Shown here in pieces: positions 9,108 to 18,865 of a stretch of 56,650 nt of DNA. The position numbers and the translations under genes are program-made. Each line of letters opens with the position of its first letter. The stretch's first letter is position 1. Location of the stretch: positions 1 to 56,650 of the forward strand of contig JACOTM010000112.1 of assembly GCA_016178305.1 (NCBI GenBank), read 5' to 3'. A model generated the notes under the pieces. The model saw only the letters and a list, made by a program, of their open reading frames with translations, was not told where the DNA came from and did no database searches. The DNA is from Flavobacteriia bacterium (GTDB taxonomy: Bacteria > Bacteroidota > Bacteroidia > Flavobacteriales_D > Crocinitomicaceae).

Positions 9108-9734
9108 TTATTTTTTATGTTTCTTCTTAGATTGTTGTTGTTGTTTGTTCTTGTTGTTTTTATTTGATTGAATACCATAAGCTTTTAAAATGGAATTGGT
9201 ACTCATCAAATCATCTGGGTTTTCTAAAATCAAAACTTTTTTAGATAATTCTGATAATTGATTTGCAATCACATGATTTTCAACAGCATCATTATTGTAA
9301 ACTAAAAATTGCTTCTTCATGAAGTTTGCCATCGAACGTTTTAAATATTCTTTCTCTCCTTCATCTGTTACTTCAGCAGCTCCTTCTAAAATTTTTTGAG
9401 TGTATTTTCCATAATGTCCAAAACGAATTTTACTTGATGGGTATTCTAATCTTTCTGGTTTTGTTGCTAACTCTTCAGCCTTTGGGATTTCATACGGAGA
9501 ATCGACATCCAATTTAAAATTAGACATCACAAATAAATGTGTCCATAATTTATGTCTATAATCATCAACATCCCTTAAATGCGGATTTAACTGCCCCATT
9601 ACTTCTATAATTGCTTGAGCTGCACGATTACGTTCATCTCTATCTGCAATTTCCATAGCATGCCCGATCATATTTTGCACATTACGACCATACTCTGGTA
9701 AAATCAATTTATTTCGCGTTGTGTTATATTCCAT
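9108..9734 (-). CDS. DUF4290 family protein
   Basis: This 208-residue cytoplasmic protein matches the Bacteroidota-specific DUF4290 family: M-E-Y-N-T-T-R-N-K-L at the start, then L-P-E-Y-G-R-N-V-Q-N-M, and a Lys/Gln/Asn-rich low-complexity tail. Function is unknown. In this phylum it is commonly beside murA, as here (5-nt gap), which suggests a role linked to cell-wall synthesis or cell division, an inference from position. The ATG at 9734 is preferred; an upstream TTG at 9791 would place the start inside an A+T-rich inverted repeat. Confidence 0.88.
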   Translation of the reverse strand: MEYNTTRNKLILPEYGRNVQNMIGHAMEIADRDERNRAAQAIIEVMGQLNPHLRDVDDYRHKLWTHLFVMSNFKLDVDSPYEIPKAEELATKPERLEYPSSKIRFGHYGKYTQKILEGAAEVTDEGEKEYLKRSMANFMKKQFLVYNNDAVENHVIANQLSELSKKVLILENPDDLMSTNSILKAYGIQSNKNNKNKQQQQSKKKHKK

Positions 9735-9740
9735 TAAATA

Positions 9741-9815
9741 CAATTTTGAATTTTGAATTTTAGATTTTAGATTTTGACTAATTAGAATCAAAAATTCAAA
9801 ATCTAAAATTCATAA
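9741..9815. repeat. A+T-rich tandem/inverted repeat in the purL-DUF4290 gap
   Basis: Short units of the type TTTTGAA and TTTTAGA are repeated, and TGAATTTTAGATTTT (9754-9768) is matched perfectly by its reverse complement at 9798-9812 with a 29-nt loop. The element almost fills the gap between two same-strand genes. Confidence 0.75.
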
Positions 9816-9820
9816 TTAAA

Positions 9821-12058
9821 TTATGCTTCTAGTTTTTTACCTAAAGCGTTATTGAACATTTCTTTTATTTCAGTAATAAACCCAAAATGTTCGTCATCTA
9901 CCATTAATTTTCCTTTGGTAACATGTCCTAACAATGTAAAACTTACTCCTGTTGCAATCATAAATTCTAAGAAATCTTCTTCAGATTCTTCATTTACGGT
10001 TACTACGACTCTACCTTGCCCTTCACCGAATAAAAATGCATCTTCTCTTACTTCAGCATCTGTAACGATATCAAAACCTAATTCTCTTGGCATCGACATT
10101 TCTGCTAAAGTAATGAATAAACCACCATCTGCAACATCATGAGCTGCATTAATTAGTTCATTTTGAATCAATCCTTTTACTGCATCTTGCATTGCGTATT
10201 CTTTTTCTAAATCAAAGAAAGGTGCACCTGATTCTTTAATTTTATGATAAGAAGCTAAATATTCAGAAGAACTAATGCAATCATGTGATTCTCCTAAAAC
10301 AAATATTAAATCTCCTTTTTGTTTGAAATCCAAAGACATTACTTTGTTTTTATCTTCCAAAATTCCAATCATACCAATTGTTGGTGTTGGGAAAACTGGA
10401 ACTTCAACACCATTAATAGATGTTTGATTATAAAAAGAAACATTTCCTCCTGTAACAGGTGTTTCAAATTTCAAACAAGCTGCTGACATTCCTTTAATTG
10501 CTCCAACAAATTGCCAGTAAGATTCTGGATTATATGGATTTCCAAAATTTAAACAGTTTGTAATTGCACTTGGAACACCTCCTGAACAAACAATATTTCT
10601 GGCAGCTTCTGAAACTGCAATCATCGTTCCTACTTCTGGATCAGCATTTACATATCTTGAATTACAATCAACTGTCATAGCGATTGCTTTATTTGTACCT
10701 TTTATATTTACAACTCCGGCATCCGAAGGACGATTCGTTGTCATATTTTTTGTTCCAACCATTGAGTCATATTGCTCATACACCCATCTTTTTGATGCAA
10801 TGTTGGGATGTTGTAATAAGAAATAAGCAACTTCTTTCAAATCTTCTGGTTGCTCAATAGAATCAATGTTAAATTTTTTATATTCTTGGTAATAAGCTGG
10901 CTCTTTATATTCTCTTTGATATTGAGGAGCACCTCCACCTAAAACCAATGATTCAGCTGGTACATCACCTACTAATTCACCATTCATAAAATATCTTACT
11001 TGCGTTGAATCAGTTACAACACCAATTTCTTCAGCATGTAAATCCCATTTCTCAAAGATTTCTTTAACTACTTTTTCTTCTCCTTTTTTCACAACCACTA
11101 ACATTCGTTCTTGTGATTCTGATAAAAGAATTTCATAAGGCAACATATTTTCTTGACGCGTCGGAACTCTATCCAAATGAATATCCATACCAACTCCACC
11201 ACCTGCACTCATCTCATTTGATGAACAAGTAATTCCTGCCGCACCCATATCTTGCATACCGACAACAGCATCCGTTTTCAATAATTCCATTGTTGCCTCA
11301 AGTAATAATTTCTCCATAAACGGATCTCCAACTTGAACAGATGGTAAGTCTGAAGCAGATTCTTCTGTAATATCTTTTGAAGCAAACGCTGCTCCCGCAA
11401 TTCCATCTTTACCTGTTGCAGAACCAACAATGAAAACGGGATTACCTGGACCTTTTGCTTTTGCTGAAATAATCTTTTTTGAATCAATGATACCTGCTGA
11501 GAAAGCATTCACCAAAGGATTTGTATTATAGGAATCATCAAAGAAAACTTCTCCTCCAACGATTGGAATACCGAAAGCATTTCCATAATCCCCAATACCT
11601 TTCACAACTCCTTTTACCAACCATTTTGTTCTATCTAATTCGATGTTACCAAAACGCAATGAATTTAATTGTGCAATTGGTCTTGCACCCATAGTAAATA
11701 TATCTCTGTTTATACCACCAACACCTGTTGCTGCACCTTGATATGGCTCTAATGCACTTGGATGGTTATGTGATTCTATTTTAAAAGCACAGCCCAAACC
11801 ATCACCAATATCAACCAAACCAGCATTTTCTTCACCAGCTTTTACTAACATGTGTGGGCCATCTTTTGGCAATTGTTTCAACCAATAAATTGAATTTTTA
11901 TAAGAACAGTGTTCAGACCACATTACTGAATAAACACTTGTCTCAGTGAAATTAGGTGTACGTCCTAAAATCTTTTTAATCATTTCAAATTCATCTGGGC
12001 GTAAACCCAATTCTACGGCTTGTTCTAAAGTTGCTTCTTGTTGTAATGTGCTTTCCAT
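9821..12058 (-). CDS. purL: Phosphoribosylformylglycinamidine synthase subunit PurL (short form)
   Basis: PurL is the ATP-dependent synthetase subunit that makes formylglycinamidine ribonucleotide in purine synthesis. At 745 residues this is the small type, which needs separate PurS and PurQ; neither is in the window. Motifs include S-E-H-C-S-Y-K-N near residue 50, [11 protein letters not shown] with the catalytic histidine, G-A-A-T-G-V-G-G-I, and the second-half D-V-A-D-G-G-L segment. A TACTTTTG promoter box lies 18 nt upstream. It heads the minus-strand run that continues to DUF4290 and murA, though a repeat-filled gap separates it from DUF4290. Confidence 0.96.
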   Translation of the reverse strand: MESTLQQEATLEQAVELGLRPDEFEMIKKILGRTPNFTETSVYSVMWSEHCSYKNSIYWLKQLPKDGPHMLVKAGEENAGLVDIGDGLGCAFKIESHNHPSALEPYQGAATGVGGINRDIFTMGARPIAQLNSLRFGNIELDRTKWLVKGVVKGIGDYGNAFGIPIVGGEVFFDDSYNTNPLVNAFSAGIIDSKKIISAKAKGPGNPVFIVGSATGKDGIAGAAFASKDITEESASDLPSVQVGDPFMEKLLLEATMELLKTDAVVGMQDMGAAGITCSSNEMSAGGGVGMDIHLDRVPTRQENMLPYEILLSESQERMLVVVKKGEEKVVKEIFEKWDLHAEEIGVVTDSTQVRYFMNGELVGDVPAESLVLGGGAPQYQREYKEPAYYQEYKKFNIDSIEQPEDLKEVAYFLLQHPNIASKRWVYEQYDSMVGTKNMTTNRPSDAGVVNIKGTNKAIAMTVDCNSRYVNADPEVGTMIAVSEAARNIVCSGGVPSAITNCLNFGNPYNPESYWQFVGAIKGMSAACLKFETPVTGGNVSFYNQTSINGVEVPVFPTPTIGMIGILEDKNKVMSLDFKQKGDLIFVLGESHDCISSSEYLASYHKIKESGAPFFDLEKEYAMQDAVKGLIQNELINAAHDVADGGLFITLAEMSMPRELGFDIVTDAEVREDAFLFGEGQGRVVVTVNEESEEDFLEFMIATGVSFTLLGHVTKGKLMVDDEHFGFITEIKEMFNNALGKKLEA

Positions 12059-12076
12059 AAATTATATAATGTGTTA

Positions 12077-12084
12077 CAAAAGTA
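12077..12084 (-). promoter_or_regulatory. Candidate -7 box of purL
   Basis: TACTTTTG on the minus strand, 18 nt upstream of the purL ATG, matches TAnnTTTG. No PurR-like operator was recognised. Confidence 0.5.
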
Positions 12085-12236
12085 ATCAATTATTTTTTTC
12101 TAAAATTGAGAATTTTTAAACGTTATGTGGTTAAATAGTAAATTAATAATGACTCTTATATAAAAACAAACAAATATAATTCTTTTTAACAATAAATTAT
12201 AGTCGATGAGCATAGATTTTTCAACCTTGCTAACTT

Positions 12237-14810
12237 TTAGAAAATATTCTTCTGAGCCAAAAACTCATCCAATTGGGTCACATCTGAAAATAATACTTCT
12301 CTTGCTTTACTTCCCTGAAACGGTCCAATAATATTAAATCCTTCTAATTGATCCACAATTCTTCCTGCGCGATTATATCCTAATTTCAATTTACGTTGCA
12401 ATAAACTTGCGGAACCTTGTTGATGAATCACAACTAAACGTGCTGCATCTGCAAACATTGGATCCAATTCATTTGTATCAAAATCACCGCTTGATTCTCC
12501 ACCTTCCCCAACATATTCAGGTAATAATAATGCTTCTGGATAAGCTCTTTGATTTCCAATAAATTCGCATATTGCTTCTACTTCTGGCGTATCCACAAAT
12601 CCACATTGAATTCGAACTAATTCAGAACCACTCATAATTAACATATCTCCTCGACCTATCAACTGATCAGCTCCTGAACCATCTAAAATAGTTCTGGAAT
12701 CTATTTTGGATAACACTCTAAATGCAATACGGGCAGGAAAATTCGCTTTAATCATTCCTGTGATCACATTTACCGAAGGTCTTTGAGTTGCAACAATCAA
12801 GTGAATCCCTACTGCTCTCGCTAATTGTGCGATACGAGCAATTGGATGTTCTATTTCTTTTCCTGCTGTCATTATTAAATCAGCAAACTCATCTATTAAA
12901 ACAACAATGTAAGGCATGAATCGATGTCCTTTTTCAGGATTTAGTTTTCGTCCAATAAATTTTGCATTGTATTCTTTAATTGTTCGTACTTGTGCATTTT
13001 TTAATAATTCATAACGATCATCCATTTCAATACAAAGTGAATTCATGGTATTGACAACTTTCGACGTATCTGTAATAATCGCATCTCCTTCTCCTGGTAA
13101 TTTCGCTAAAAAATGGCGTTCAATTCGATTAAATAATGTTAATTCCACTTTCTTCGGATCGACTAACACAAACTTAACTTGTGCCGGATGTTTTTTATAT
13201 AAAATAGATACTAAAATTGCATTTAATCCAACTGATTTTCCTTGACCTGTAGCTCCTGCAACTAATAAGTGTGGCATTTTAGTCAAATCGAACATGTACG
13301 TTTCATTTGTAATTGTTTTCCCTATCACAACGGGCAACTCATAATCACAGTTTTGAAATTTTTCTGAAGCAATCAAAGCACGCATTGGAACCATTTCAGG
13401 ATTGCTATTTGGGACTTCAATCCCAATCGTACCTTTCCCCGGAATTGGGGCAATAATCCGAATCCCTAACGCACTTAAACTTAAGGCAATATCATCTTCA
13501 AGATTTTTAATTTTTGAAATTCGAACACCTGGAGCAGGTACAATTTCATATAGTGTAACAGTTGGACCAACAGTTGCTTTTATTTTAGCAATATCAATTT
13601 TATAATGTGAAAGTGTTTCAACAATTTTATTTTTATTATCTTCTAACTCTTGTTTGTTAATGTTTATTCCAACTTTGCCAAAATCTTTCAATAAATCAAT
13701 CGGAGGTAACACATAACTTGCTAAATCTAAAGTTGGATCGTAATCCCCGTATTCAGTTCGCATATCATCTAGCTCATCTTCAGATAATTCAACTTCTGGA
13801 ACAGTAACTGAAATTGAAAAATCATCTGTATCATCCATTGAACTTGTATTTGTCAACGTTGGTTCTAAAAATGAATCTTCTGCAATTTCAATTTCAAAGT
13901 CGTCTGTTGAAACGATTGGTTCAGTTTCAAATTTAGGCTCAACTTTTTTGATTGTAATTTCCAATTCTGAATCACTTAAATCATCGTCTTCCTCGTCATC
14001 ATCATCGAAAAAAACTTGTGCTTTTGACTCTTTACGTATTTCATTATCTTTTATCGTATTCACAACATTAAAATCAGTTGGATTTACGGTATTTGAAATA
14101 CGAATTCCATTTTCTTCCGCAAGAATTTCTTGTTCATTTTTACCAAACAAACGATCGAAGTAAGCTGAGAAATTAGGATTAAACAAAATCACAACAATGA
14201 CATAGAGAAAACCTGCAATTAATAAAAATGCTCCAAAGCCACCCAATGACAACTTCAACCAATTGTTAATGTGATATCCAAATGAACCTCCTAAAAAATT
14301 AACTTGATACGCAAAAAAACCAAGAAATAATGAACTCCAAACAATAAACAATGAAGTTACAGAATAAGTTCGTTTAATAGGTAGTAAAACTATGTTAAAC
14401 AACACTTTAACTCCTGAAATAAAAATTAAAAAACAAATTCCAAATGATGAAATTCCAAACCATCTATAAACTAATAAATGAGAAGTCCATGCGCCAAATT
14501 TCCCAAGCCAATTCTCCACCGGCTCTTCACTACCATCAAATAAAAATTCAAACAATCCTTTACCAAGTACGCGATCTTGATCTATTTTCCAAGTAAATAT
14601 ATATGATAAACATGCTAAGAATAAATAAAAAGAAATCAAAACCAATCCTATTCCAAGAGATGTCTTTACTTTCTTTTTATCAAATCTTTCAGAAAAATTG
14701 CTTATTGGATTTTTAACAGAAATATTTTTTTTCTGTTTCTTATCTACCTTTTTTTCAACAACTTCTTCTGTGTTATCTTCTTTTCTTCTATATTCGTTTT
14801 CCTGAGCCAT
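12237..14810 (-). CDS. ftsK: FtsK/SpoIIIE DNA translocase
   Basis: FtsK couples division to chromosome segregation by pumping DNA at the septum. From the ATG at 14810 the protein has 857 residues: a basic N-terminus, four predicted membrane helices up to about residue 215, an acidic linker rich in Asp/Glu/Ser, then the motor with Walker A G-A-T-G-Q-G-K-S and Walker B V-V-L-I-D-E-F-A-D-L. A C-terminal gamma winged-helix domain (S-L-L-Q-R-K-L-K-L-G-Y-N-R-A) reads polar DNA motifs. Alternative starts are an ATG at 14825 and a GTG at 14852; the 14810 start gives the usual short hydrophilic N-terminus. It is divergent from trmD. Confidence 0.94.
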   Translation of the reverse strand: MAQENEYRRKEDNTEEVVEKKVDKKQKKNISVKNPISNFSERFDKKKVKTSLGIGLVLISFYLFLACLSYIFTWKIDQDRVLGKGLFEFLFDGSEEPVENWLGKFGAWTSHLLVYRWFGISSFGICFLIFISGVKVLFNIVLLPIKRTYSVTSLFIVWSSLFLGFFAYQVNFLGGSFGYHINNWLKLSLGGFGAFLLIAGFLYVIVVILFNPNFSAYFDRLFGKNEQEILAEENGIRISNTVNPTDFNVVNTIKDNEIRKESKAQVFFDDDDEEDDDLSDSELEITIKKVEPKFETEPIVSTDDFEIEIAEDSFLEPTLTNTSSMDDTDDFSISVTVPEVELSEDELDDMRTEYGDYDPTLDLASYVLPPIDLLKDFGKVGININKQELEDNKNKIVETLSHYKIDIAKIKATVGPTVTLYEIVPAPGVRISKIKNLEDDIALSLSALGIRIIAPIPGKGTIGIEVPNSNPEMVPMRALIASEKFQNCDYELPVVIGKTITNETYMFDLTKMPHLLVAGATGQGKSVGLNAILVSILYKKHPAQVKFVLVDPKKVELTLFNRIERHFLAKLPGEGDAIITDTSKVVNTMNSLCIEMDDRYELLKNAQVRTIKEYNAKFIGRKLNPEKGHRFMPYIVVLIDEFADLIMTAGKEIEHPIARIAQLARAVGIHLIVATQRPSVNVITGMIKANFPARIAFRVLSKIDSRTILDGSGADQLIGRGDMLIMSGSELVRIQCGFVDTPEVEAICEFIGNQRAYPEALLLPEYVGEGGESSGDFDTNELDPMFADAARLVVIHQQGSASLLQRKLKLGYNRAGRIVDQLEGFNIIGPFQGSKAREVLFSDVTQLDEFLAQKNIF

Positions 14811-14987
14811 ATTTATGAATATCATACGAAGATAACGAACATATAAGCTCACAATATTAAATATAAAAAGAAGTATAAACAGATTAATGTTGATTGCCTA
14901 ATTTAAAGCGATAATGAAAGAAACTCCTAAATTTAGTTGACAAATAGATTTTATTGAGTTTTTCGTATCTCTATTTACATAAAATCT

Positions 14988-14995
14988 TATTTTTG
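14988..14995 (+). promoter_or_regulatory. Candidate -7 box of trmD, 4 nt before the ATG
   Basis: TATTTTTG matches TAnnTTTG and ends 4 nt before the trmD start codon, so transcription would begin at or near the ATG (leaderless or nearly so). Confidence 0.5.
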
Positions 14996-14999
14996 CAAT

Positions 15000-15674
15000 A
15001 TGCGTATCGATATTCTTACAGTACTTCCAGAATTATTAGAAAGTCCTTTTGCTGCTTCAATTATGAAAAGAGCTCAAGATAAAGGTTTAGTAGAAATTCA
15101 CATTCATAACATTAGAGATTATTCAACCAACAAACATCGAAATGTTGACGATTATCAATATGGCGGTGGCGCAGGTATGGTTATGTCTATCGAGCCCATT
15201 GCATGCCTTATTGAAAAATTAAAAACAGAAAGATCATACCAAGAAATCATTTATATGACTCCAGATGGTGAACTCCTTGAACAACCCTTATGCAATACAC
15301 TTTCATTACAAGGAAATTTAATGATTTTATGCGGTCATTACAAAGGTGTTGATGAACGAATTAGAGAACATTATATTACAAAAGAAATCTCAATCGGTTC
15401 TTATGTTTTATCAGGAGGAGAATTAGCCGCTGCAATCGTTGTTGATAGTGTTGTCCGATTGATCCCTGGTGTATTAAATGATGAAACATCTGCTTTAACA
15501 GATTGTTTTCAGGATGGATTACTTTCCCCTCCTGTTTACACTAGACCACCTGAATTCAACGGATGGAAAGTGCCTGAAATATTATTATCAGGGGACACAG
15601 CTAAAATTGAAATGTGGCGAGAAGATAAAGCCATTGAAAGAACAAAATCAAAACGTCCTGATTTATTAAAATAA
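15000..15674 (+). CDS. trmD: tRNA (guanine-N1-)-methyltransferase TrmD
   Basis: TrmD methylates G37 of tRNAs with S-adenosylmethionine, preventing frameshifting. The 224-residue product has the SPOUT-type knot motifs: N-terminal [19 protein letters not shown] near residue 56, the [11 protein letters not shown] segment and [13 protein letters not shown]. Length is close to the family norm of about 225-255. tsaC follows 3 nt after its stop, so the two are co-transcribed. In many bacteria trmD sits with rimM and rplS; here it does not. Confidence 0.96.
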   Translation: MRIDILTVLPELLESPFAASIMKRAQDKGLVEIHIHNIRDYSTNKHRNVDDYQYGGGAGMVMSIEPIACLIEKLKTERSYQEIIYMTPDGELLEQPLCNTLSLQGNLMILCGHYKGVDERIREHYITKEISIGSYVLSGGELAAAIVVDSVVRLIPGVLNDETSALTDCFQDGLLSPPVYTRPPEFNGWKVPEILLSGDTAKIEMWREDKAIERTKSKRPDLLK

Positions 15675-15677
15675 ATT

Positions 15678-16229
15678 ATGTTAACAAAAGCCTTTGAAAG
15701 TTTAAAAAACGGTGAGATTATTTTATATCCTACTGATACTATTTGGGGAATTGGTTGTGATGCAACCAATGAAGAAGCATGTCAAAAAATTAATAAACTC
15801 AAAAATAGAACGAGTGGTAAAAGTTTTATTATTTTGGTCGATAGCTTTCAAATGCTCGAAAAATATATACCCGATTTTCCAAATGTTTGTTACGACTTGG
15901 TTGATTTTTCTGAAAAACCTTTAACGATTATTTATCCGAATGCCAAAGGATTAGCACAATCAATTGTGGCTGAAGATGGTTCAGTTGGAATTCGAATAAC
16001 CAAAGATGTAATTTGCCTCCAATTAATACGTGCCATAAAAAAACCTATCGTCAGCACCTCTGCAAATATTTCAAATGAAAAACATCCTACCAATTACAAT
16101 GACATTTCCGAAGTAATTAAATCAAATGTCGATACAATTGTGTTAGAAAGAACTTCAGAAGTTATGAATACACCCTCTCAAATAATAAAAATAGGATTAG
16201 ACGGAACTGTAAAAATTATCCGCTCATAA
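15678..16229 (+). CDS. tsaC: L-threonylcarbamoyladenylate synthase (Sua5/YrdC family)
   Basis: The enzyme forms threonylcarbamoyl-AMP from threonine, bicarbonate and ATP for t6A37 tRNA modification. The 183 residues are the short YrdC/TsaC form. Motifs include Y-P-T-D-T-I-W-G-I-G-C-D-A near the N-terminus, K-x-R-x-x-x-K-S-F-I-I-L, and S-T-S-A-N-I-S-N-E near residue 130. It begins 3 nt after trmD, pairing two enzymes that both act at position 37 of tRNA. The stop lies 28 nt from the stop of the convergent decarboxylase gene. Confidence 0.92.
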   Translation: MLTKAFESLKNGEIILYPTDTIWGIGCDATNEEACQKINKLKNRTSGKSFIILVDSFQMLEKYIPDFPNVCYDLVDFSEKPLTIIYPNAKGLAQSIVAEDGSVGIRITKDVICLQLIRAIKKPIVSTSANISNEKHPTNYNDISEVIKSNVDTIVLERTSEVMNTPSQIIKIGLDGTVKIIRS

Positions 16230-16257
16230 AAATTTTGTTCAATTAACTTTAGATAGA

Positions 16258-17511
16258 CTAAGAAACTATTTTTATTTTGGAAGATAAACTTTCTTCAAGA
16301 GAACTTAAAAATGGATTTATTTTTTCCATTGTCACATGTTCCATTACAACTATCTTATACCATTTTGGATCATGATGATTATCAGGAACTAAACCAAATT
16401 TATAGACAATATCCATTGAAACATATTTACTCTTAATTGTTACAATATTTGAATAACTATTTCTAAAATATTCAACATTTAATTCATTTAATTTTTCACA
16501 TATTAAATCTGTTCTTTTTTGTAAAATTAACACTTTTTCGTTCCATCCATGTGGACCGTAAGTCGATAAAATCATCCAAATTGCAATTGCATTTGCACCA
16601 GATCTACTTCCAATCAAAGTACAATCTTCGCCTTCTACATAACTTGCTTCTTCAGTAGTTGCATATTGCATAAATCCTTTTCGAATCACAAAAATACCTG
16701 TACCATAGGGTGCTTGTGCCATTTTATGTGCATCTAAAGTAACAGAAGTAATTTCTGGATTTAAAAAATTTAAATCTGTTTCTAAAGCATTTGAAAATGG
16801 ATAATAAAATCCACCAAAAGCTCCATCAATATGTATTTTATAATTGACACTTTCGCTTTTTAAAATATCCGAATATTTTTTGGTTTCATCAACCGATCCA
16901 AACATAGTAGTCATCATATTAGCAACAACAATGAAGTATTTTTTCCCTTCTTCTTTAGCTGTTTGAACTTTTTCTAATATCAATTTTTCTGATAATATTC
17001 TTGTTTCTTCATTGACATCTATTTTATAAATTACCAATCCTAATAAATTCGCTCCTTTAGCCATCGAATAATGACTATCCATCGAACATATTATTGCGAT
17101 TTCATCATTTTTAGCCTGACATTCTCTTTGAAAATAATTTCGATAAATCCACAATGCTTGTATATTAGCTTCTGTTCCTCCTGAAGCTATATAACCATCA
17201 AAAGTTTCATCATTTCCCTTTAAAATATCATTCGCACAAATTTGAACAACTTCTCTCTCTATCGCTTGTGTTCCAATAAAATAACTTTCAGAACAGCCCA
17301 ATGTATGACAACCTATATGATTCGGATTTTGTAATAACGTTGATAAAAAAGGAGCCTCATTCAAATTGAATTTATCTTGGTTAAACACTTTTTCATCTAA
17401 ATAAGAGGCTGGTAATCCTATAATAGATTGATTTTGATAATTAACATTTTTACTTAAAGCATCAAAAATATGAGACCGTATTTCTTGCTGACTTTTCTTA
17501 ACCCACATCAT
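16258..17511 (-). CDS. PLP-dependent group II amino acid decarboxylase
   Basis: The 417-residue protein belongs to the glutamate/tyrosine/histidine-type decarboxylase family. PLP is held by the lysine in D-A-H-K-M-A-Q-A-P-Y-G-T-G, and the T-x-G-G-T-E-A-N motif is seen as A-S-G-G-T-E-A-N near residue 110; H-I-D-G-A-F-G-G contributes the PLP-contacting aspartate. The substrate cannot be inferred; histidine, aspartate and diaminobutyrate decarboxylases are all possible. There is no adjacent amine or amino acid antiporter, so acid resistance is not supported. A second ATG one codon downstream is an equal start candidate. A TACATTTG box lies at 17526-17533. Confidence 0.85.
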   Translation of the reverse strand: MMWVKKSQQEIRSHIFDALSKNVNYQNQSIIGLPASYLDEKVFNQDKFNLNEAPFLSTLLQNPNHIGCHTLGCSESYFIGTQAIEREVVQICANDILKGNDETFDGYIASGGTEANIQALWIYRNYFQRECQAKNDEIAIICSMDSHYSMAKGANLLGLVIYKIDVNEETRILSEKLILEKVQTAKEEGKKYFIVVANMMTTMFGSVDETKKYSDILKSESVNYKIHIDGAFGGFYYPFSNALETDLNFLNPEITSVTLDAHKMAQAPYGTGIFVIRKGFMQYATTEEASYVEGEDCTLIGSRSGANAIAIWMILSTYGPHGWNEKVLILQKRTDLICEKLNELNVEYFRNSYSNIVTIKSKYVSMDIVYKFGLVPDNHHDPKWYKIVVMEHVTMEKINPFLSSLEESLSSKIKIVS

Positions 17512-17525
17512 TTTCCATTTTTATA

Positions 17526-17533
17526 CAAATGTA
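17526..17533 (-). promoter_or_regulatory. Candidate -7 box of the PLP decarboxylase gene
   Basis: TACATTTG on the minus strand, 14 nt upstream of the ATG at 17511. Confidence 0.45.
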
Positions 17534-17596
17534 AAGTGATTCAGGGTATCTATTTTGTGATTAGAATCATGTTCATTTTTAATCGAACTCAATTTA

Positions 17597-18760
17597 TTAC
17601 TCTTCATCTTTAAATTCAAATGGATAATCACCAAAGTGTGGCGCTAATCTTTTTATTTGATATACACTTCTATTGTAAACATTAGACAGTGCAATAATGC
17701 ATACGGTATCCGCTCTTAAAGTCGCATAACAACTCGTATTTCCATGCCACCATCCTGTATGAAAAAAATAAGTTTTTTTCCCTTCTAATTCACGCATTCG
17801 AATACCAAAACCATAATTACTCATCCCAGGATGCTCATAACTATATCCTTTGAACATCAATTTTCTCATAGAATCGCTCAAGAAATTTTTGGAATAAGTT
17901 CCCATATCCATTTTCAATAAATCTCTAACTGTACTGTATAAATTTTTATCTCCATAAACAGCATCCATATAATCAAATCCTTGATTAACGTGTCTTGAAT
18001 TATAAGATTGAGAAACCTTTTGTTTATCTTGCTTATACCCTAAAACAAAAGTGTTTTTCATTTTTAAAGGGTCAAAAATTAATTCTTTCATTGCTATTGG
18101 AAATTTTTCACCAGTGACTCTTTCTACAATCAGGGCTAATAATGCAAAATTTGTATTGCAATAAGCAAAATGGGAATCTGGTGGGAAATTTAATGGGAAT
18201 TTATATTTCGCTAATAATTTCAACACATCAATATTGTGTAATTCTTTTCCTAAATGCCAGACTTTAAACGTAAAATATCCATAATAAGGAATCCCGCTTC
18301 GATGCGTCAGCAACATTTTAACAGATATTCCTGGATATGGAAATTCAGGTAAATAGGTTCTGATATCTTCATTTAATTCTAACTCTTTATGATCTATTAG
18401 CCTTAAAACAGCTAAAGATGTTGCAACCTTACTCACCGATGCAACATGAATTGGAGTTTCAGCTGTAATCTCTTCTTTTGAAATATAATTTGAACAACCA
18501 CTGTATTTCTCTAAAACAATTTTTCCATTTTTTGCAACGAGAAACATACCACTAAACCGGTCTGGATTCATAAACTCGTAATAAAAATCATTACATTTTT
18601 TTTTCTTTTCATTGATAAATGATTGCGACGGTTCATTAAATTCTGGAAGATAGTTTGTAGGACTAATTAATTCACCAATTGTATTTTTTTTGGCAGAAGA
18701 ATCACAGCTAACTAATATTAATAAACTTAATATAGAAATAATAAAGTTGTTTGTTCGCAT
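17597..18760 (-). CDS. Serine hydrolase lipoprotein of the beta-lactamase/DD-peptidase fold
   Basis: The 387-residue product has a lipoprotein signal with lipobox L-V-S-C (C19), then a class C beta-lactamase-type domain. The nucleophile motif SxxK is S108-V-S-K111, the second motif is Y200-C-N202, and H-T-G near residue 345 stands for the KTG triad. Such proteins act as peptidases, esterases or amidases on the outer face of the envelope; true beta-lactamase activity is not implied. The ATG at 18760 is preferred over a TTG at 18772, because it gives a standard signal. It lies between the decarboxylase and aminotransferase genes, all on the minus strand but with separate promoter boxes. Confidence 0.88.
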   Translation of the reverse strand: MRTNNFIISILSLLILVSCDSSAKKNTIGELISPTNYLPEFNEPSQSFINEKKKKCNDFYYEFMNPDRFSGMFLVAKNGKIVLEKYSGCSNYISKEEITAETPIHVASVSKVATSLAVLRLIDHKELELNEDIRTYLPEFPYPGISVKMLLTHRSGIPYYGYFTFKVWHLGKELHNIDVLKLLAKYKFPLNFPPDSHFAYCNTNFALLALIVERVTGEKFPIAMKELIFDPLKMKNTFVLGYKQDKQKVSQSYNSRHVNQGFDYMDAVYGDKNLYSTVRDLLKMDMGTYSKNFLSDSMRKLMFKGYSYEHPGMSNYGFGIRMRELEGKKTYFFHTGWWHGNTSCYATLRADTVCIIALSNVYNRSVYQIKRLAPHFGDYPFEFKDEE

Positions 18761-18769
18761 CGTAACGCA

Positions 18770-18777
18770 CAAATATA
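18770..18777 (-). promoter_or_regulatory. Candidate -7 box of the serine hydrolase gene
   Basis: TATATTTG on the minus strand, ending 9 nt upstream of the ATG at 18760; the 5' leader would be very short. Confidence 0.45.
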
Positions 18778-18811
18778 ATAGTTAGACTTTGAAAAAAGAA
18801 AGCATTAAAAC

Positions 18812-18844
18812 AAATAAAAAGGAACTCTATTAGAATTCCCTTTT
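18812..18844 (-). terminator. Terminator after the aminotransferase gene
   Basis: Stem 18816-18827 with 18833-18844 around a 5-nt loop, including two G-U pairs on the minus strand, followed by TTTTTATTTG. It lies 22 nt after the stop. Confidence 0.75.
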
Positions 18845-18865
18845 ATTTAACATTTTGATTTATTC

